Positions 1-9,293 of a stretch of DNA of 64,000 nucleotides are shown here, in pieces; within the stretch, counting starts at the first letter, position 1; each line of letters begins with the position of its first letter. Position numbers and translations under genes: made by a program. The stretch lies in NCBI RefSeq assembly GCF_000425185.1, contig NZ_AULH01000001.1:248001-312000 (forward strand), in the 5' to 3' direction. This DNA is from Pleomorphomonas koreensis DSM 23070. Its GTDB lineage: Bacteria > Pseudomonadota > Alphaproteobacteria > Rhizobiales > Pleomorphomonadaceae. The notes under the pieces were generated by a model that ran no database searches, had not been told where the DNA came from, and saw only the letters and a program-made list of their open reading frames with translations.

Positions 1-871
1 GCGACCGAAGGGGCTCCTCCGGCAATGGCTGTTCGTCCTGCGTAACGGCGTGTTGCGTGATGTGGCCTTGCCCCTCTGCCACCCCCGCTCGAAACGGATC
101 ACTGGCCGTTGCCTGGCCGAAGCGGCGCCGGGGCTGCCTCGGTGAACGCTCCGATGTGACTTCACTGGCCATGAAAGCCAATGACCGCAGGCGGTTGGCA
201 GCTTCCGGCGCGACGCCACATCGGCCGGCCGATCCGGACAATGACGGGCGGCATCGCGCTTTCCGTTTGGTCAAAGGTCAGGGGGATATCCGAAGTTATC
301 ACGCCAGGTTAGCAATGTAACATATACGTGGTTTACCTGGATGCTGGCTGTTGTTGCCCGTCGATGGGGGTGATTTCACGGGATCGTCTGTCGGCGTCCG
401 TCACCACCGCCCTGGCGCCGGCGGATGCAAGCACGCATATCGTCCCCAAAAAGGGCGTGGCGAACGCGACGGCTGGAGGTGATCGCACCGGCCGACGGCG
501 AGCGCCGGTTTGTCCTCGCGTCCTTGACCTGACGGAAGCGGGCCGCCTCGCCCATGGTCCTCGGAAGTGGAGATTTTCAGGCGATCTGCCTTGAACTTCA
601 GCCTGTCCGGGTGGTCTGGGAGGGTCGGGCCGCCAGTGTGAAAGGTGGCCTCCCGATGTCGCTGTCCTCGCCGATGCCGGAGAACAGGACGCCTGCCGGC
701 GGGCGGCTTGGGTGGTCGTGGGGGGAAGGCGCGGCGCGCTTTCGCTTTCCGCCGCCGACGCGGACGAGCGGGCTGTCACTGGCGCACCATGCCACCCGTT
801 GAACTGAGTTGCCCGGTGTCCCGCCAGCACAAAATCACATTCGATGATACGTTAATCACACTAAATCGACC

Positions 872-887
872 CAAAATGGCAATTTTG
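872..887. promoter_or_regulatory. Palindrome CAAAAT-N4-ATTTTG, candidate operator
   Basis: Six-base arms CAAAAT and ATTTTG are perfect inverted copies around GGCA. The core AAAAT-N4-ATTTT recurs at 20077-20090 between the transketolase and EryI-like genes. A partial copy (AAAATCACATTC) lies at 831-842, about four helical turns upstream. The shared motif suggests one regulator, perhaps the DeoR protein encoded at 17093-17896, controls both ends of the tetritol locus. This is inference; AT-rich palindromes this short can arise by chance. Confidence 0.4.
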
Positions 888-909
888 CGTGAGAAAATGC
901 ACTTCTTGT

Positions 910-938
910 TTGACATCCCGCCGGCCCGGCTGTAACGT
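910..938 (+). promoter_or_regulatory. Candidate sigma-70 promoter for dhaK-dhaL 1
   Basis: A perfect TTGACA (910-915) is followed after 17 bases by TAACGT (933-938), three of six matches to the -10 consensus. It points toward the kinase operon and would start transcripts near 945, just before the AGAGCGCTCT palindrome. Confidence 0.4.
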
Positions 939-953
939 ATGTAACACGATCTG

Positions 954-963
954 AGAGCGCTCT
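954..963. promoter_or_regulatory. AGAGCGCTCT palindrome, LacI-type operator candidate
   Basis: This perfect 10-base palindrome lies about 15 bases after the candidate -10 box, where a bound repressor would block transcription. Even-spaced palindromes centred on CG inside GAGCGCTC are typical targets of LacI-family sugar regulators. No LacI-family gene is in the window, so the regulator would be encoded elsewhere. Confidence 0.4.
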
Positions 964-1109
964 GGGAGGAGCGTGCAGATGTCGAGGGACTTCAGGACGG
1001 CTGCTGTCGGTTCGATCGCGCGCTGCGATGGCGTCGAGGCGAGTGTCGGGTCTCTCGCGAGGGTCAAGGTCGCCGGAGGGCTTTCCGGCGAGGGGTGGAG
1101 AGATCGCGA

Positions 1110-2105
1110 ATGAACAGGATATTCAACGATCCCGATCTGATGGTCGAGGATGCTGTCCGCGGCTATGTCAAGGCGCACAAGGATCTGGTGTCGGTCACCG
1201 ACAACCCGCGCGTCGTCAAGGTCAATTCGGCGCCCAAGGCCGGCAAGGTCGGCGTGGTCACCGGCGGCGGCTCGGGTCATGAGCCGGCTTTCGTCGGCTA
1301 CGTCGGCGAGAATATGGTCGACGCCGTGGCCATCGGCGAAATCTTCTCCTCTCCCACCGCCCAGTCGTTCTATGACGCCTTCAAGGCATGCGATGGCGGA
1401 GAGGGCGTCGCCTGCCTCTACGGCAACTATGCCGGCGACAACATGAACGTGAAGATGGCGGTGAAGATGGCCGCCAAGGACGGCCTCACCGTCAAGACCG
1501 TCGTCGCCAACGACGACGTCGCCTCCGCTCCCAAGGACGAGCTGGCCAAGCGCCGCGGCGTCGCCGGCGAGATCCTGATGTGGAAGGTGGGCGCCGCCCG
1601 CGCCGCCGAGGGCGGCAGCCTCGACGAGGTGATCGCCGCCGCCCAGAAGGCGATCGACAACACCCGCTCGATCGGCATCGGTCTGTCGCCCTGCACGCTG
1701 GTGGCGGTCGGCCACCCCAACTTCATGATCAAGGACGGCGAGATGGAGGTCGGCATCGGCCACCACGGCGAGCCCGGCGTCTCGGTGATGAAGACCCGTC
1801 CGGCGGCCGAAATGGCCGACATGATGCTCGATTACGTGCTGCCCGACCTGCCCTTCGCGGCCGGCGACAAGGTGGCGGTGCTGCTGTCCGGCCTCGGCGC
1901 CACGCCGGTCATGGAACTCTACATCCTCTACGACCGCATCGCCGACGTGCTCGGCCAGCGGAACATCGAGATTCGTCACAACTTCGTCGGCAACTACTTC
2001 ACCTCGCTGGAGATGATGGGCGCCACGCTGACGGTGATGCGGCTCGACGACGAGCTGGACCGGCTGCTCGCCCATCCGGCGCGCTCGGTCGGCCTGGTCA
2101 AGTGA
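1110..2105 (+). CDS. DhaK-family kinase substrate-binding subunit, pair 1 (candidate erythrulose kinase)
   Basis: 331 residues, the usual length of the DhaK subunit that binds a short ketose covalently through a histidine and presents it for phosphorylation. The family motifs are present: GGGSGHEPAF near residue 52, GNYAGDNMN near 105 and GHHGEPG near 217, where His219 should be the substrate-binding histidine. I chose the ATG at 1110, which has GGAG nine bases upstream, over an in-frame GTG at 1095. The DhaL partner follows 11 bases later and no PTS-type DhaM is present, so ATP is the likely phosphate donor. Dihydroxyacetone is the textbook substrate. The neighbouring EltD-like dehydrogenase and the EryH/EryI-like isomerases make D- or L-erythrulose more likely here, which is inference. 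Confidence 0.9.
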   Translation: MNRIFNDPDLMVEDAVRGYVKAHKDLVSVTDNPRVVKVNSAPKAGKVGVVTGGGSGHEPAFVGYVGENMVDAVAIGEIFSSPTAQSFYDAFKACDGGEGVACLYGNYAGDNMNVKMAVKMAAKDGLTVKTVVANDDVASAPKDELAKRRGVAGEILMWKVGAARAAEGGSLDEVIAAAQKAIDNTRSIGIGLSPCTLVAVGHPNFMIKDGEMEVGIGHHGEPGVSVMKTRPAAEMADMMLDYVLPDLPFAAGDKVAVLLSGLGATPVMELYILYDRIADVLGQRNIEIRHNFVGNYFTSLEMMGATLTVMRLDDELDRLLAHPARSVGLVK

Positions 2106-2116
2106 GGGGGTGCGTC

Positions 2117-2755
2117 ATGGGTCTTCAGGTGAATGACGCCGGCTTCGTGGTGACCGACCTGATCAAGGCGATCGTCGCTCAGCGCGACCGCCTCAGCGAG
2201 ATCGACGGCGCCATCGGCGACGGCGACCACGGCGTCAACATGGCCAAGGGCTTCAACCTCTGCGCCCAGGCGCTCGGCACGCCGACGCCCGGCCTGAAGG
2301 AGAGCCTCGCCACGCTCGGCAACACGCTGATGGCCGGCATCGGCGGTTCGATGGGGCCGCTCTACGGCACCTTCTTCAACGAGATGGCCGATTCGCTCGA
2401 TGGCGTGACCGAACTCGACGCGCCCGCCTTCGCCAGGATGGTCCGGGCCGGCCTCGACGGCGTGCTGGACATCGGCGGCGCCAAGCCCGGCGACAAGACG
2501 CTGCTCGACACGCTGGTGCCGGCCGTCGAGGCTTTCGAGGCGGCGCTGGCCGCCGGCAAGCCCTACAAGGTCGCGCTCGACGACATGACCGAGGCCGCCC
2601 GCCAGGGCCGGGACTCCACCGTCGGCATGATCGCCAGGGTCGGCCGGGCGAGCCGCCTCGGCGAGCGGTCGCGCGGCGTCCTTGATGCCGGCTCGGCGTC
2701 CTGCTGCGTCATCCTCGAGACCATGGCGGGCAGCGTCGCGCCGAAGGTGGCGTGA
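2117..2755 (+). CDS. DhaL-family kinase nucleotide-binding subunit, pair 1
   Basis: 212 residues. DhaL supplies the ADP/ATP site, with magnesium held by a conserved Asp cluster; EIDGAIGDGDHG near residue 33 is that cluster. GGSMGPLYG and GGAKPGDKTLLDTL, which contact nucleotide in the family, follow in order, as does a RLGERSRGVLDAGS tail. It starts 11 bases after the DhaK stop and is surely cotranscribed and complexed with it. In many actinobacteria the same two domains are fused into one chain; here they are split. Substrate choice rests with DhaK, so this subunit does not tell dihydroxyacetone from erythrulose kinase. Confidence 0.9.
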   Translation: MGLQVNDAGFVVTDLIKAIVAQRDRLSEIDGAIGDGDHGVNMAKGFNLCAQALGTPTPGLKESLATLGNTLMAGIGGSMGPLYGTFFNEMADSLDGVTELDAPAFARMVRAGLDGVLDIGGAKPGDKTLLDTLVPAVEAFEAALAAGKPYKVALDDMTEAARQGRDSTVGMIARVGRASRLGERSRGVLDAGSASCCVILETMAGSVAPKVA

Positions 2756-2917
2756 AGGACCGGCCGCCGCCGGCGGCCTTATGGAATCGACAGCCTGGTC
2801 GCGCCGCGGGGCGCGACCGATGAGCCGCGTCTCGGCGCGGCCGGAGACCCACGACGGCGGCGGCACGCCGGCAATCGAGACGCGCCGTGTCGGCCTTCTT
2901 TCCCCAGGGAGGAAAAC

Positions 2918-4033
2918 ATGAACATCGTCAAGCACGCTCACTCCATCTCGCTCGGCGAACTGCCGAAGACCATGGAAGCCGTGGTCGCCTACGCCCCCGG
3001 CGACTTCCGCCTCGCCACCGTCGACGTGCCGCGCGCCGGCCCGGACGAGATCATCATCAAGGTCGAGGGCTGCGGCATCTGCGCCGGCGACATCAAGAGC
3101 TACGACGGCGCGGCGTCCTTCTGGGGCGATGCCGACCAGCCGGCCTATATCAAGGCGCCGATGATCCCCGGCCATGAGTTCGTCGGCGTCGCCGTCGAGA
3201 TCGGCGAGAACGTCGCCGCCGAGGGCAAGTACAAGCTGGGCGACCGCCTGGTGTCCGAGCAGATCGTGCCCTGCGGCCATTGCCGCTTCTGCCAGCGCGG
3301 CGAATACTGGATGTGCGAGAAGCACGACGTCTACGGCTTCCAGACCAACGTCAACGGCGCCATGGCCGGCTACATGCGCTTCCCCAAGGAATCGCGCACC
3401 CACAAGGTGCCGCACGACGTGCCGCTGGAAAAGGCGGTGCTGATCGAGCCCTATGCCTGCTCGGCGCACGCCGTCAACCGCGCCAACGTGCAGTTCGATG
3501 ACGTGGTGGTGCTGTCGGGCGCCGGCACGCTCGGCCTCGGCATGGTCGGCGCGCTGCGGCTCAAGAATCCCAAGACGCTGATCGTGCTCGACGGCAAGGA
3601 GGACCGGCTGGCGCTTGCCAAGCAGTTCGGCGCCGACATGGTGCTCAACCCGTTCAAGGAGGACGTCGACAAGATCGTCAAGGGCCTGACCGACGGCTAC
3701 GGCTGCGACGTCTACATCGAGGCCACCGGCCATCCGTCGAGCGTGCTGCAGGGCCTGAAGATGATCCGCAAGCTCGGCCGCTTCGTCGAGTTCAGCGTGT
3801 TCAGCCACGACGTCACCTGCGACTGGTCGATCATCTCCGACCGCAAGGAACTCGACGTTCTCGGCGCCCACCTCAGCCCCTACGTCTATCCCTTCGTCAT
3901 CGACGCCATCGCCGACGGCCGCCTGCCGACCGACGGCGTGGTCACCCACAAGCTGCCGCTCAAGGACTATGACGAAGGCTTCAAGATGATGAAGAAGGGC
4001 GACAAGTCGCTGAAGATCGTCCTGGTTCCCTGA
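2918..4033 (+). CDS. Zinc-dependent polyol dehydrogenase, EltD-like (erythritol/L-threitol dehydrogenase)
   Basis: 371 residues, medium-chain dehydrogenase. The catalytic zinc site is visible as GCGICAGD and PGHEFVG. Four structural-zinc cysteines lie in a CGHCRFC...C run near residues 123-135, and the NAD-binding GAGTLGLG turn is near 195. The sequence around KFWGD/SFWGD, SEQIVPC and the C-terminal SIISDRKELDVLGAH resembles, from memory, the erythritol/L-threitol dehydrogenase EltD of Mycobacterium smegmatis. That enzyme oxidises the tetritols to erythrulose with NAD. Placement behind a DhaK-DhaL pair fits oxidation followed by phosphorylation. The start has a GGGAGGAAAAC ribosome site. Other polyols remain possible. 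Confidence 0.82.
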   Translation: MNIVKHAHSISLGELPKTMEAVVAYAPGDFRLATVDVPRAGPDEIIIKVEGCGICAGDIKSYDGAASFWGDADQPAYIKAPMIPGHEFVGVAVEIGENVAAEGKYKLGDRLVSEQIVPCGHCRFCQRGEYWMCEKHDVYGFQTNVNGAMAGYMRFPKESRTHKVPHDVPLEKAVLIEPYACSAHAVNRANVQFDDVVVLSGAGTLGLGMVGALRLKNPKTLIVLDGKEDRLALAKQFGADMVLNPFKEDVDKIVKGLTDGYGCDVYIEATGHPSSVLQGLKMIRKLGRFVEFSVFSHDVTCDWSIISDRKELDVLGAHLSPYVYPFVIDAIADGRLPTDGVVTHKLPLKDYDEGFKMMKKGDKSLKIVLVP

Positions 4034-4333
4034 AGATGAGACCGCGGCGCGCCGGACCGCCGGCGTGCCGCGCCCGATACAGAAGACGCCGGACGGCCGA
4101 CCTTCGCCGGCCCCCGGCCTCGGGAGCGGCGGCTGCCGCCGCTCCCGCCCGGCCCGGACATGACGGGGCCGACGCGCGAAACTCCCGAAACCGATCTCCC
4201 AGCCGTTGCGCCGGGCGCGATCCTGTCGCGCCGCCGCTGGCGGCTGGCTGCGGCCGGACAACATTCCGTCACGGCGGCAGGTCCCCGCCGTCAGGGCACC
4301 GCATCCGCTGCAACTGAAGAAGGTGAAACCAAC
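4034..4333. other. Intergenic region with a 13-bp inverted repeat
   Basis: About 300 bases separate the EltD-like gene from the transaldolase gene. The only structure I see is the long GC-rich hairpin at 4121-4147. No promoter boxes are obvious, so the transaldolase is probably read through from upstream at a level set by that hairpin. Confidence 0.4.
4121..4147 (+). terminator. 27-base near-perfect palindrome, possible attenuating hairpin
   Basis: CGGGAGCGGCGGC pairs perfectly with the arm at 4135-4147 around a single base, giving a very stable stem. There is no T-run after it, so it is not a classic intrinsic terminator. It may pause polymerase or protect the 3' end of the upstream message. 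Confidence 0.35.
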
Positions 4334-5293
4334 ATGGGCGACAAGCTCGCCGGGCTTGCCCGGCATACGATCATCGTTGCCGACTCCGGCGACATCGCCG
4401 AGATCAAGTCGGCCCGCGCCGAGGACTGCACCACCAACCCGAGCCTCATCCTGAAGGCGGCGAGCAAGCCCGAATATGCCGCGCTGATGCAGGATGCCGT
4501 CGACTATGCCGTGGCGCGGGAGCGCAACGCCGACGCCCGCCTCGAGCTGGCGCTCGACAAGCTGGCCGTCAACTTCGGCGCCGAGCTGTCGCGCATCGTG
4601 CCCGGCTACGTCTCGACCGAGGTGGACGCCCGCCTGTCCTTCGACACCGCCGCCACGGTGCGCCGCGCCGAGCGGCTGATCGCCCTCTATCGCGAGGCCG
4701 GCGTTGCCCCGAGCCGCATCCTGATCAAGATCGCCGCCACCTGGGAAGGCGTCAAGGCGGCGGCCGAGCTGAAGAACAAGGGCATCGCCTGCAATCTGAC
4801 GCTGATCTTCGCCAAGGCGCAGGCCGCGCTCTGCGGCGCCGCCGGCGTGTTCCTGATCTCGCCCTTCGTCGGCCGCATCACCGACTGGTACAAGGCGCAT
4901 GGCGCCGTCGTCACCTCGTCTGAGGACGATCCGGGCGTCCGCTCGGTACGCGAGATCTACGACTATTTCCGCGCCTTCGGCTACAAGACGGTGGTGATGG
5001 GCGCCTCCTTCCGCAACACCGACCAGATCCTCGGCCTCGCCGGCTGCGACCGGCTGACCATCAGCCCCGGCCTCATCGACAGCCTGCGGGCCATGGAAGG
5101 GCCGGTGGAGCGCCGGCTCGGCGCCAACCCGCCGGCCGCCGACATCCGGCCGCTGCCGCTCGACGAGGCCAGCTTCCGCTGGCAGCTCAACGAGGACGCC
5201 ATGGCCACCGAGAAGCTCTCCGAGGGCATCCGCGCCTTCGCCAAGGACACCGAGACCCTGCTGGACCTCCTGCGGGCCAGGCTGCCAGCCTGA
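4334..5293 (+). CDS. tal: Transaldolase (TalB-type)
   Basis: 319 residues, matching the classical TalB subclass (about 317). The Schiff-base lysine is Lys132 in [11 protein letters not shown], at the same number as in E. coli, and CTTNPSL near residue 32 is the other family hallmark. The enzyme moves a dihydroxyacetone unit between sedoheptulose 7-phosphate or fructose 6-phosphate and erythrose 4-phosphate. It is a logical partner in a locus that appears to feed erythrose 4-phosphate into the pentose phosphate pathway. I chose the ATG at 4334, preceded by AAGGTG. It is probably cotranscribed with the upstream dehydrogenase. Confidence 0.93.
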   Translation: MGDKLAGLARHTIIVADSGDIAEIKSARAEDCTTNPSLILKAASKPEYAALMQDAVDYAVARERNADARLELALDKLAVNFGAELSRIVPGYVSTEVDARLSFDTAATVRRAERLIALYREAGVAPSRILIKIAATWEGVKAAAELKNKGIACNLTLIFAKAQAALCGAAGVFLISPFVGRITDWYKAHGAVVTSSEDDPGVRSVREIYDYFRAFGYKTVVMGASFRNTDQILGLAGCDRLTISPGLIDSLRAMEGPVERRLGANPPAADIRPLPLDEASFRWQLNEDAMATEKLSEGIRAFAKDTETLLDLLRARLPA

Positions 5294-5871
5294 GCAGGGC
5301 CGGAATGCCGCCGACGTGCCGATCAACGGCGCGCCGGCGGGGCGGCCGGATCGTCCGGCGGGGGATGGTCGTCCCATCCTGTCAGGCGATCATGTTACGT
5401 TTCGTGACGATCCTGTCCGGGAAGGGATGGGCGCCGCGGGTGAGCAAGGCGATCGAGGTGGCGGGAGATGCTTGCCGCAAGATATTGTTTATGCGGCGAT
5501 AATCCTGACGTTACGGCTCGGTCGAGGAGTGTTGCGCGGCAAGCGACAAAGCGGACATCGTTATGGTTGCATCGTCGATTGCGACCATAGAACAAAATTT
5601 TGATAGATTGAAAACAGATGTCCCGTGTGTTATCGTTCTAATTGTCGCGTGGTTTGAAAAAAGTATCACGAGATCACATCCGGCGGCGGTTTGAGGAGAC
5701 GTGGCCGCGGGATGGTTGGGAGGGATCGCTCCGGTTCGGGTACGCAGGACGCCGCGGTTGTTCCACGGCGATCGAGGGTGCGTGTTCCGATGCCAGAAGG
5801 AGCCGCTCGGTCCGCCGAGTGCCGTTTCGCCCAGCCCGGACGTGATCATCAGAGGATGAGGTTCTGAGGCG
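5294..5871. other. Promoter region of the sugar ABC operon
   Basis: No gene is supported in these 578 bases. The section from about 5480 to 5680 is AT-rich against its surroundings and carries the promoter and palindrome listed at 5593-5636. The tail before the DUF2291 gene would be a 5' leader of about 230 bases, in which I see no recognisable riboswitch. Confidence 0.45.
5593..5636 (+). promoter_or_regulatory. Promoter TTGAAA-17-TATCGT with CAAAATTTTG palindrome
   Basis: TTGAAA (5608-5613) is separated by 17 bases from TATCGT (5631-5636), a good sigma-70 spacing. The 10-base palindrome CAAAATTTTG sits directly upstream of the -35 box, and TGTTAT overlaps the -10 box. TGTTAT or its complement also occurs near 14010 and 20061-20098 in the other tetritol promoters. 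Function is inferred. Confidence 0.42.
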
Positions 5872-6567
5872 ATGAGCACTGAGGCGAGCACGACAATCCC
5901 AACCAAACAGGCTGGCCTGTCCAAGGCGGCCGGGCCGTCCCGGTCGAACCGGCCGAAGTGGCGGCGCACCGCGCTGATCGGCGGTGTGGTCCTCGTCATC
6001 CTGGCCATCGCCGTCGACACCAAGGTGGTGCGGATCGGCTCGTCCGAGGATTTGCGGCAGGCCGGCTTCTCGCCGGCCGCCTATGGCGCCAAGGCCTTTC
6101 CCGGCATCAAGCAGGCGATCGAGGAGCGGGCCGTCGAGGCGTCGGTGCTGCAGCAGGCGATCCTCGCCGACAAGGCCGAGGCGACCGCCAAATACGGCAT
6201 CGCCGGCGGGTCCGGCCCGGTGTTCTCGGTGAAGCTGACGGGTGTCGCCGGCGAGAAGCAGGCGTCCGGCATCTACGAGGTGAAGGTTCCCGACCTCCCC
6301 GACGTCAAGATCCGCCTCCAGACCGGCCCGGCCATCAACGGCACCGAACTCCGCGACGCCACCGGCACGGTGCACTTCGGCGCGTTCACCAACCAGATCG
6401 AGTACCAGAACGCCGGCTCGGCGCTCAACAACGAGATGAAGAAGACGGTGCTGGAAGCGGTCGACACCAGCGCGCTGGCCGGCAAGACGATCAGCGTCGT
6501 CGGCGCCTTCCGGCTGATCAATCCCAAGAGCTGGCTGGTGACGCCGGTTCGCCTGGAGGTCCAATAA
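5872..6567 (+). CDS. DUF2291 family membrane-anchored periplasmic protein
   Basis: 231 residues with a basic N-terminus, one membrane segment at about residues 33-50 (TALIGGVVLVILAIAV) and a periplasmic remainder of mixed alpha/beta character. The pattern fits DUF2291, a family of unknown function found with ribose-type sugar ABC transporters. The stop is one base before the ATPase gene, so it is the first gene of the transporter operon. A role in assembling or tuning the importer is plausible but unproven. There is no lipobox cysteine after the hydrophobic stretch, so I read it as a signal anchor and not a lipoprotein. Confidence 0.72.
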   Translation: MSTEASTTIPTKQAGLSKAAGPSRSNRPKWRRTALIGGVVLVILAIAVDTKVVRIGSSEDLRQAGFSPAAYGAKAFPGIKQAIEERAVEASVLQQAILADKAEATAKYGIAGGSGPVFSVKLTGVAGEKQASGIYEVKVPDLPDVKIRLQTGPAINGTELRDATGTVHFGAFTNQIEYQNAGSALNNEMKKTVLEAVDTSALAGKTISVVGAFRLINPKSWLVTPVRLEVQ

Positions 6568-6568
6568 C

Positions 6569-8113
6569 GTGGACACGTCCGTCTTTCCCGCTCCCGAAGC
6601 CGGCGCGGCCGAGGTCGTGCTGTCGGCCCGCAACGTCGCCAAGGTGTTCGGCAGCATCCAGGCCCTGAAGGGTGTGAACTTCGATGTTCACCGCGGCCAG
6701 GTGACGACGCTGTTCGGCGAGAACGGCGCCGGCAAGTCGACGCTGATGAAGATCCTGTCCGGCGTCTACAAGCCGACCTCCGGCGAGATCATCCTCGACG
6801 GCGAGACGATCGAATTCGGCTCCTCCACCGAGGCGCGCGACCACGGCATCTCGATCATCCACCAGGAGCTGAGTCTGGCGCCCAACATGACGGTGCGCGA
6901 CAACATCTTCATGGGCCGCGAGATCCGCACGCCCTACGGCGTCGACTTCGCCGAGGAGGAGCGGCAATGCCGCCTGCTGCTCTCCGAACTGGAGGAGAAC
7001 ATCGACCCGCGCATCAAGGTCGAGGACCTGCGCCTCGGCCAGCAGCAGATCGTCGAGATCGCCCGCGCCCTGTCGGTCAACAGCCGCATCCTGATTATGG
7101 ACGAGCCGACCTCGGCCCTCTCCGCCTCGGAAGTCGAGGTGCTGTTCAAGGTGATCGGCGACCTCAAGAGCCGTGGCGTCTCCATCGTCTACATCTCGCA
7201 TCATCTCGAAGAAGCGCTGCAGATCACCGACCACGCCGTGGTGCTGCGCGACGGCAACATGACCGCCTATGCCCCGCGCGCCGACATCGACCTCGAATGG
7301 ATCGTCCGCAATATGGTCGGCGAGCACTTCAATCTCGGCTCGCCGCCCACCGACTACACCTTCGGCGATGTCGTGCTGGAGGTCGAGGGGGTCACCGTCT
7401 GCGATTCCACCGGCAACCAGAGGCTGGTCGACGAACTGTCGCTCAGCGTGCGCGGCGGCGAGATCGTCTGCATCTACGGCCTGATGGGCGCTGGCCGCAC
7501 CGAACTGCTCGAATGTCTGGCCGGCCGCTTGACGGCCGAGACCGGCAAGGTGCGGCTCTACGGCCGGGAGATCACCCGGGCCAGCATCGCCGACCGCATC
7601 GCCGCCGGCCTGGTGCTGGTGCCCGAGGACCGGCAGCGCGACGGCCTGGTGCAGACCATGACCATCGGCCAGAACCTGTCGCTCGCCAACCTGCGGCGTC
7701 TCGTCCGCGGCCTGTTCACCTCCCGCCGGCTCGAACGCGACCACATCTCCAACGCCATCCGCCGCACCACCATCAAGGCCGGCTCGCCCGATCACCTGAT
7801 CGGCTCGCTGTCGGGCGGCAACCAGCAGAAGGTGGTGATCGGCAAGATGTGGTCGACCAACCCCAAGGCGCTCCTGCTCGACGAGCCGAGCCGCGGCATC
7901 GACATCGGCGCCAAGGCCGAGGTGTTCCGCCTGCTCGCCGAGGGCGCCCGCGAGGGCCTCGCCGTTCTCTACACGACGTCGGAAGTCGGCGAATGCCTGA
8001 GCGTCGCTCATCGCATCATCGTCATGCACAAGGGCAAGATCTCTGCCGAATTCGGTTCTGATGTGACCAAGGCAAGAATCATGGCGGCTTCGGGCGAAGC
8101 CGTTGTCCATTAA
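6569..8113 (+). CDS. Sugar ABC transporter ATP-binding protein (RbsA/XylG class, two ABC domains)
   Basis: 514 residues with two fused nucleotide-binding domains. The first has GENGAGKST near residue 50 and the Walker B ILIMDEPTSAL. The second has the weakened YGLMGAGRTELL, SLSGGNQQK and LLLDEPSRGIDIGA, as is normal for carbohydrate uptake class 2 importers. It energises the permease encoded next. The start is a GTG one base after the DUF2291 stop; no better ATG is nearby. The position inside the tetritol locus suggests a four- or five-carbon polyol or erythrulose as cargo, in the manner of the erythritol transporters of rhizobia, but the sequence alone does not fix this. Confidence 0.9.
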   Translation: MDTSVFPAPEAGAAEVVLSARNVAKVFGSIQALKGVNFDVHRGQVTTLFGENGAGKSTLMKILSGVYKPTSGEIILDGETIEFGSSTEARDHGISIIHQELSLAPNMTVRDNIFMGREIRTPYGVDFAEEERQCRLLLSELEENIDPRIKVEDLRLGQQQIVEIARALSVNSRILIMDEPTSALSASEVEVLFKVIGDLKSRGVSIVYISHHLEEALQITDHAVVLRDGNMTAYAPRADIDLEWIVRNMVGEHFNLGSPPTDYTFGDVVLEVEGVTVCDSTGNQRLVDELSLSVRGGEIVCIYGLMGAGRTELLECLAGRLTAETGKVRLYGREITRASIADRIAAGLVLVPEDRQRDGLVQTMTIGQNLSLANLRRLVRGLFTSRRLERDHISNAIRRTTIKAGSPDHLIGSLSGGNQQKVVIGKMWSTNPKALLLDEPSRGIDIGAKAEVFRLLAEGAREGLAVLYTTSEVGECLSVAHRIIVMHKGKISAEFGSDVTKARIMAASGEAVVH

Positions 8114-8135
8114 TCGAATGAGCAGGACAACGTCC

Positions 8136-9176
8136 ATGTCGAATACTGATGTCTCGAAACTGGCTCCGGCGGCCGCCAAGCAGAAGATCAACATCGCCGG
8201 CCTTCTGATTGAGGGGCGCGCCTTCGCCGCCTTGCTGGTGATCATCGTCTTCTTCTCGCTGATGTCGCCGAACTACCTGACGGTCAGCAACCTCCTGATC
8301 ATGTCGTCGCACGTCGCCATCTACGGCATCCTGGCCATCGGCATGCTCTTGGTCATCCTCACCGGCGGCATCGACCTGTCGGTCGGCTCGGTGCTGGGCC
8401 TCGCCGGCATCGTCGCCGGCTTCCTGATGCAGGGCGTCACCTTCAATTCGATGGGCATCATCCTCTACCCGCCGGTCTGGGCGGTGGTGGTGATGACGCT
8501 GGCCTTCGGCGCCTTCCTCGGCTCGATCACCGGCGTACTGGTCGCCTACATGCGCGTTCCGGCCTTCGTGGCGACGCTCGGCATCCTCTACGTCGCCCGC
8601 GGCATCGCGCTCCTGATCACCAACGGCCTCACCTACAACAACCTCGGCGGCAACGACACCTACGGCAACACCGGCTTCGACTGGCTCGGCTTCAACCGGC
8701 TGTTCGGCATCCCGGTCAGCGTCGTGGTGCTGGCCATCCTGGCGGCGGTGTTCGGCATCATGCTGGCCCGCAGCGCCTTCGGCCGCTGGATCTACGCCAC
8801 CGGCGGCAATCAGCGCGCCGCCGAGCTGTCGGGCGTGCCGGTTCCCTTCGTCCATGTCTGCGTCTACGCCCTGTCCGGCATGCTGGCCTCGGTCGCCGGC
8901 CTGGTGCTGTCCTCGCAGCTCACCTCGGCCGGTCCGACGGCCGGCTTCACCTACGAGATGATTGCCATCGCCGCGGTGGTGATCGGCGGCGCCTCGCTGA
9001 ACGGCGGCCGCGGCAACGTCCGCGGCACCATGCTCGGCGCCTTCGTCATCGGCTTCCTGTCCGACGGCCTGGTGATCATCGGCGTCTCCGCCTACTGGCA
9101 GACCGTGTTCACCGGCGCCGTCATCGTGCTCGCCGTGCTGCTCAACAGCCTCCAGTACGGTGGCAAGCGGTTCTGA
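8136..9176 (+). CDS. Sugar ABC transporter permease (RbsC class)
   Basis: 346 residues, with eight to ten hydrophobic segments from about residue 30 onward. The class 2 permease signature GGIDLSVGSVLGL is near residue 80, and GGASLNGGRG near 290 contacts the ATPase. I chose the ATG at 8136 with AGGA eight bases upstream; in-frame starts at 8103 and 8118 would overlap or abut the ATPase stop at 8113. A single permease gene implies a homodimeric channel. It belongs to the operon DUF2291-ATPase-permease-binding protein. Confidence 0.9.
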   Translation: MSNTDVSKLAPAAAKQKINIAGLLIEGRAFAALLVIIVFFSLMSPNYLTVSNLLIMSSHVAIYGILAIGMLLVILTGGIDLSVGSVLGLAGIVAGFLMQGVTFNSMGIILYPPVWAVVVMTLAFGAFLGSITGVLVAYMRVPAFVATLGILYVARGIALLITNGLTYNNLGGNDTYGNTGFDWLGFNRLFGIPVSVVVLAILAAVFGIMLARSAFGRWIYATGGNQRAAELSGVPVPFVHVCVYALSGMLASVAGLVLSSQLTSAGPTAGFTYEMIAIAAVVIGGASLNGGRGNVRGTMLGAFVIGFLSDGLVIIGVSAYWQTVFTGAVIVLAVLLNSLQYGGKRF

Positions 9177-9293
9177 AACGGCAATCCATTCAAGCCCTTC
9201 TCTGTACCAGGCCGGAGGAACATCGTCTGGTGCGGAAAGCCTCGCCGTCTGTCCGGCGCGTTGATCAACCAGGTTAATTAGGGAGTGAGAAAC

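Larger units (their letters stand above)
1..1109. other. Long non-coding region before the first dhaK gene
   Basis: I see no convincing gene in these 1.1 kb. Open frames exist on both strands but none has family motifs or a good ribosome binding site, and GC-rich DNA gives such frames by chance. A frame reading from base 2 to a stop at about 145 could be the tail of a gene that begins outside the window, but I do not recognise it. The last 300 bases are AT-richer and hold the operator-like palindromes and promoter candidate listed separately, so this is best read as the control region of the downstream kinase operon. Confidence 0.5.

Noticed and set aside
333-830. Minus-strand open frame in the first kilobase
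   Set aside because: It is Arg/Pro/Ala-rich with no ribosome site or motif, and it overlaps other equally weak frames.
861-2075. Long minus-strand open frame opposite dhaK 1
   Set aside because: It is the mirror of the kinase gene; its translation is His/Asp/Gly-rich, without family motifs, as expected for the antisense of GC-rich coding DNA.
1994-5377. Very long minus-strand open frame (over 1100 codons)
   Set aside because: It spans the antisense of four well-supported plus-strand genes, including their gaps, and shows only GC-rich antisense composition.
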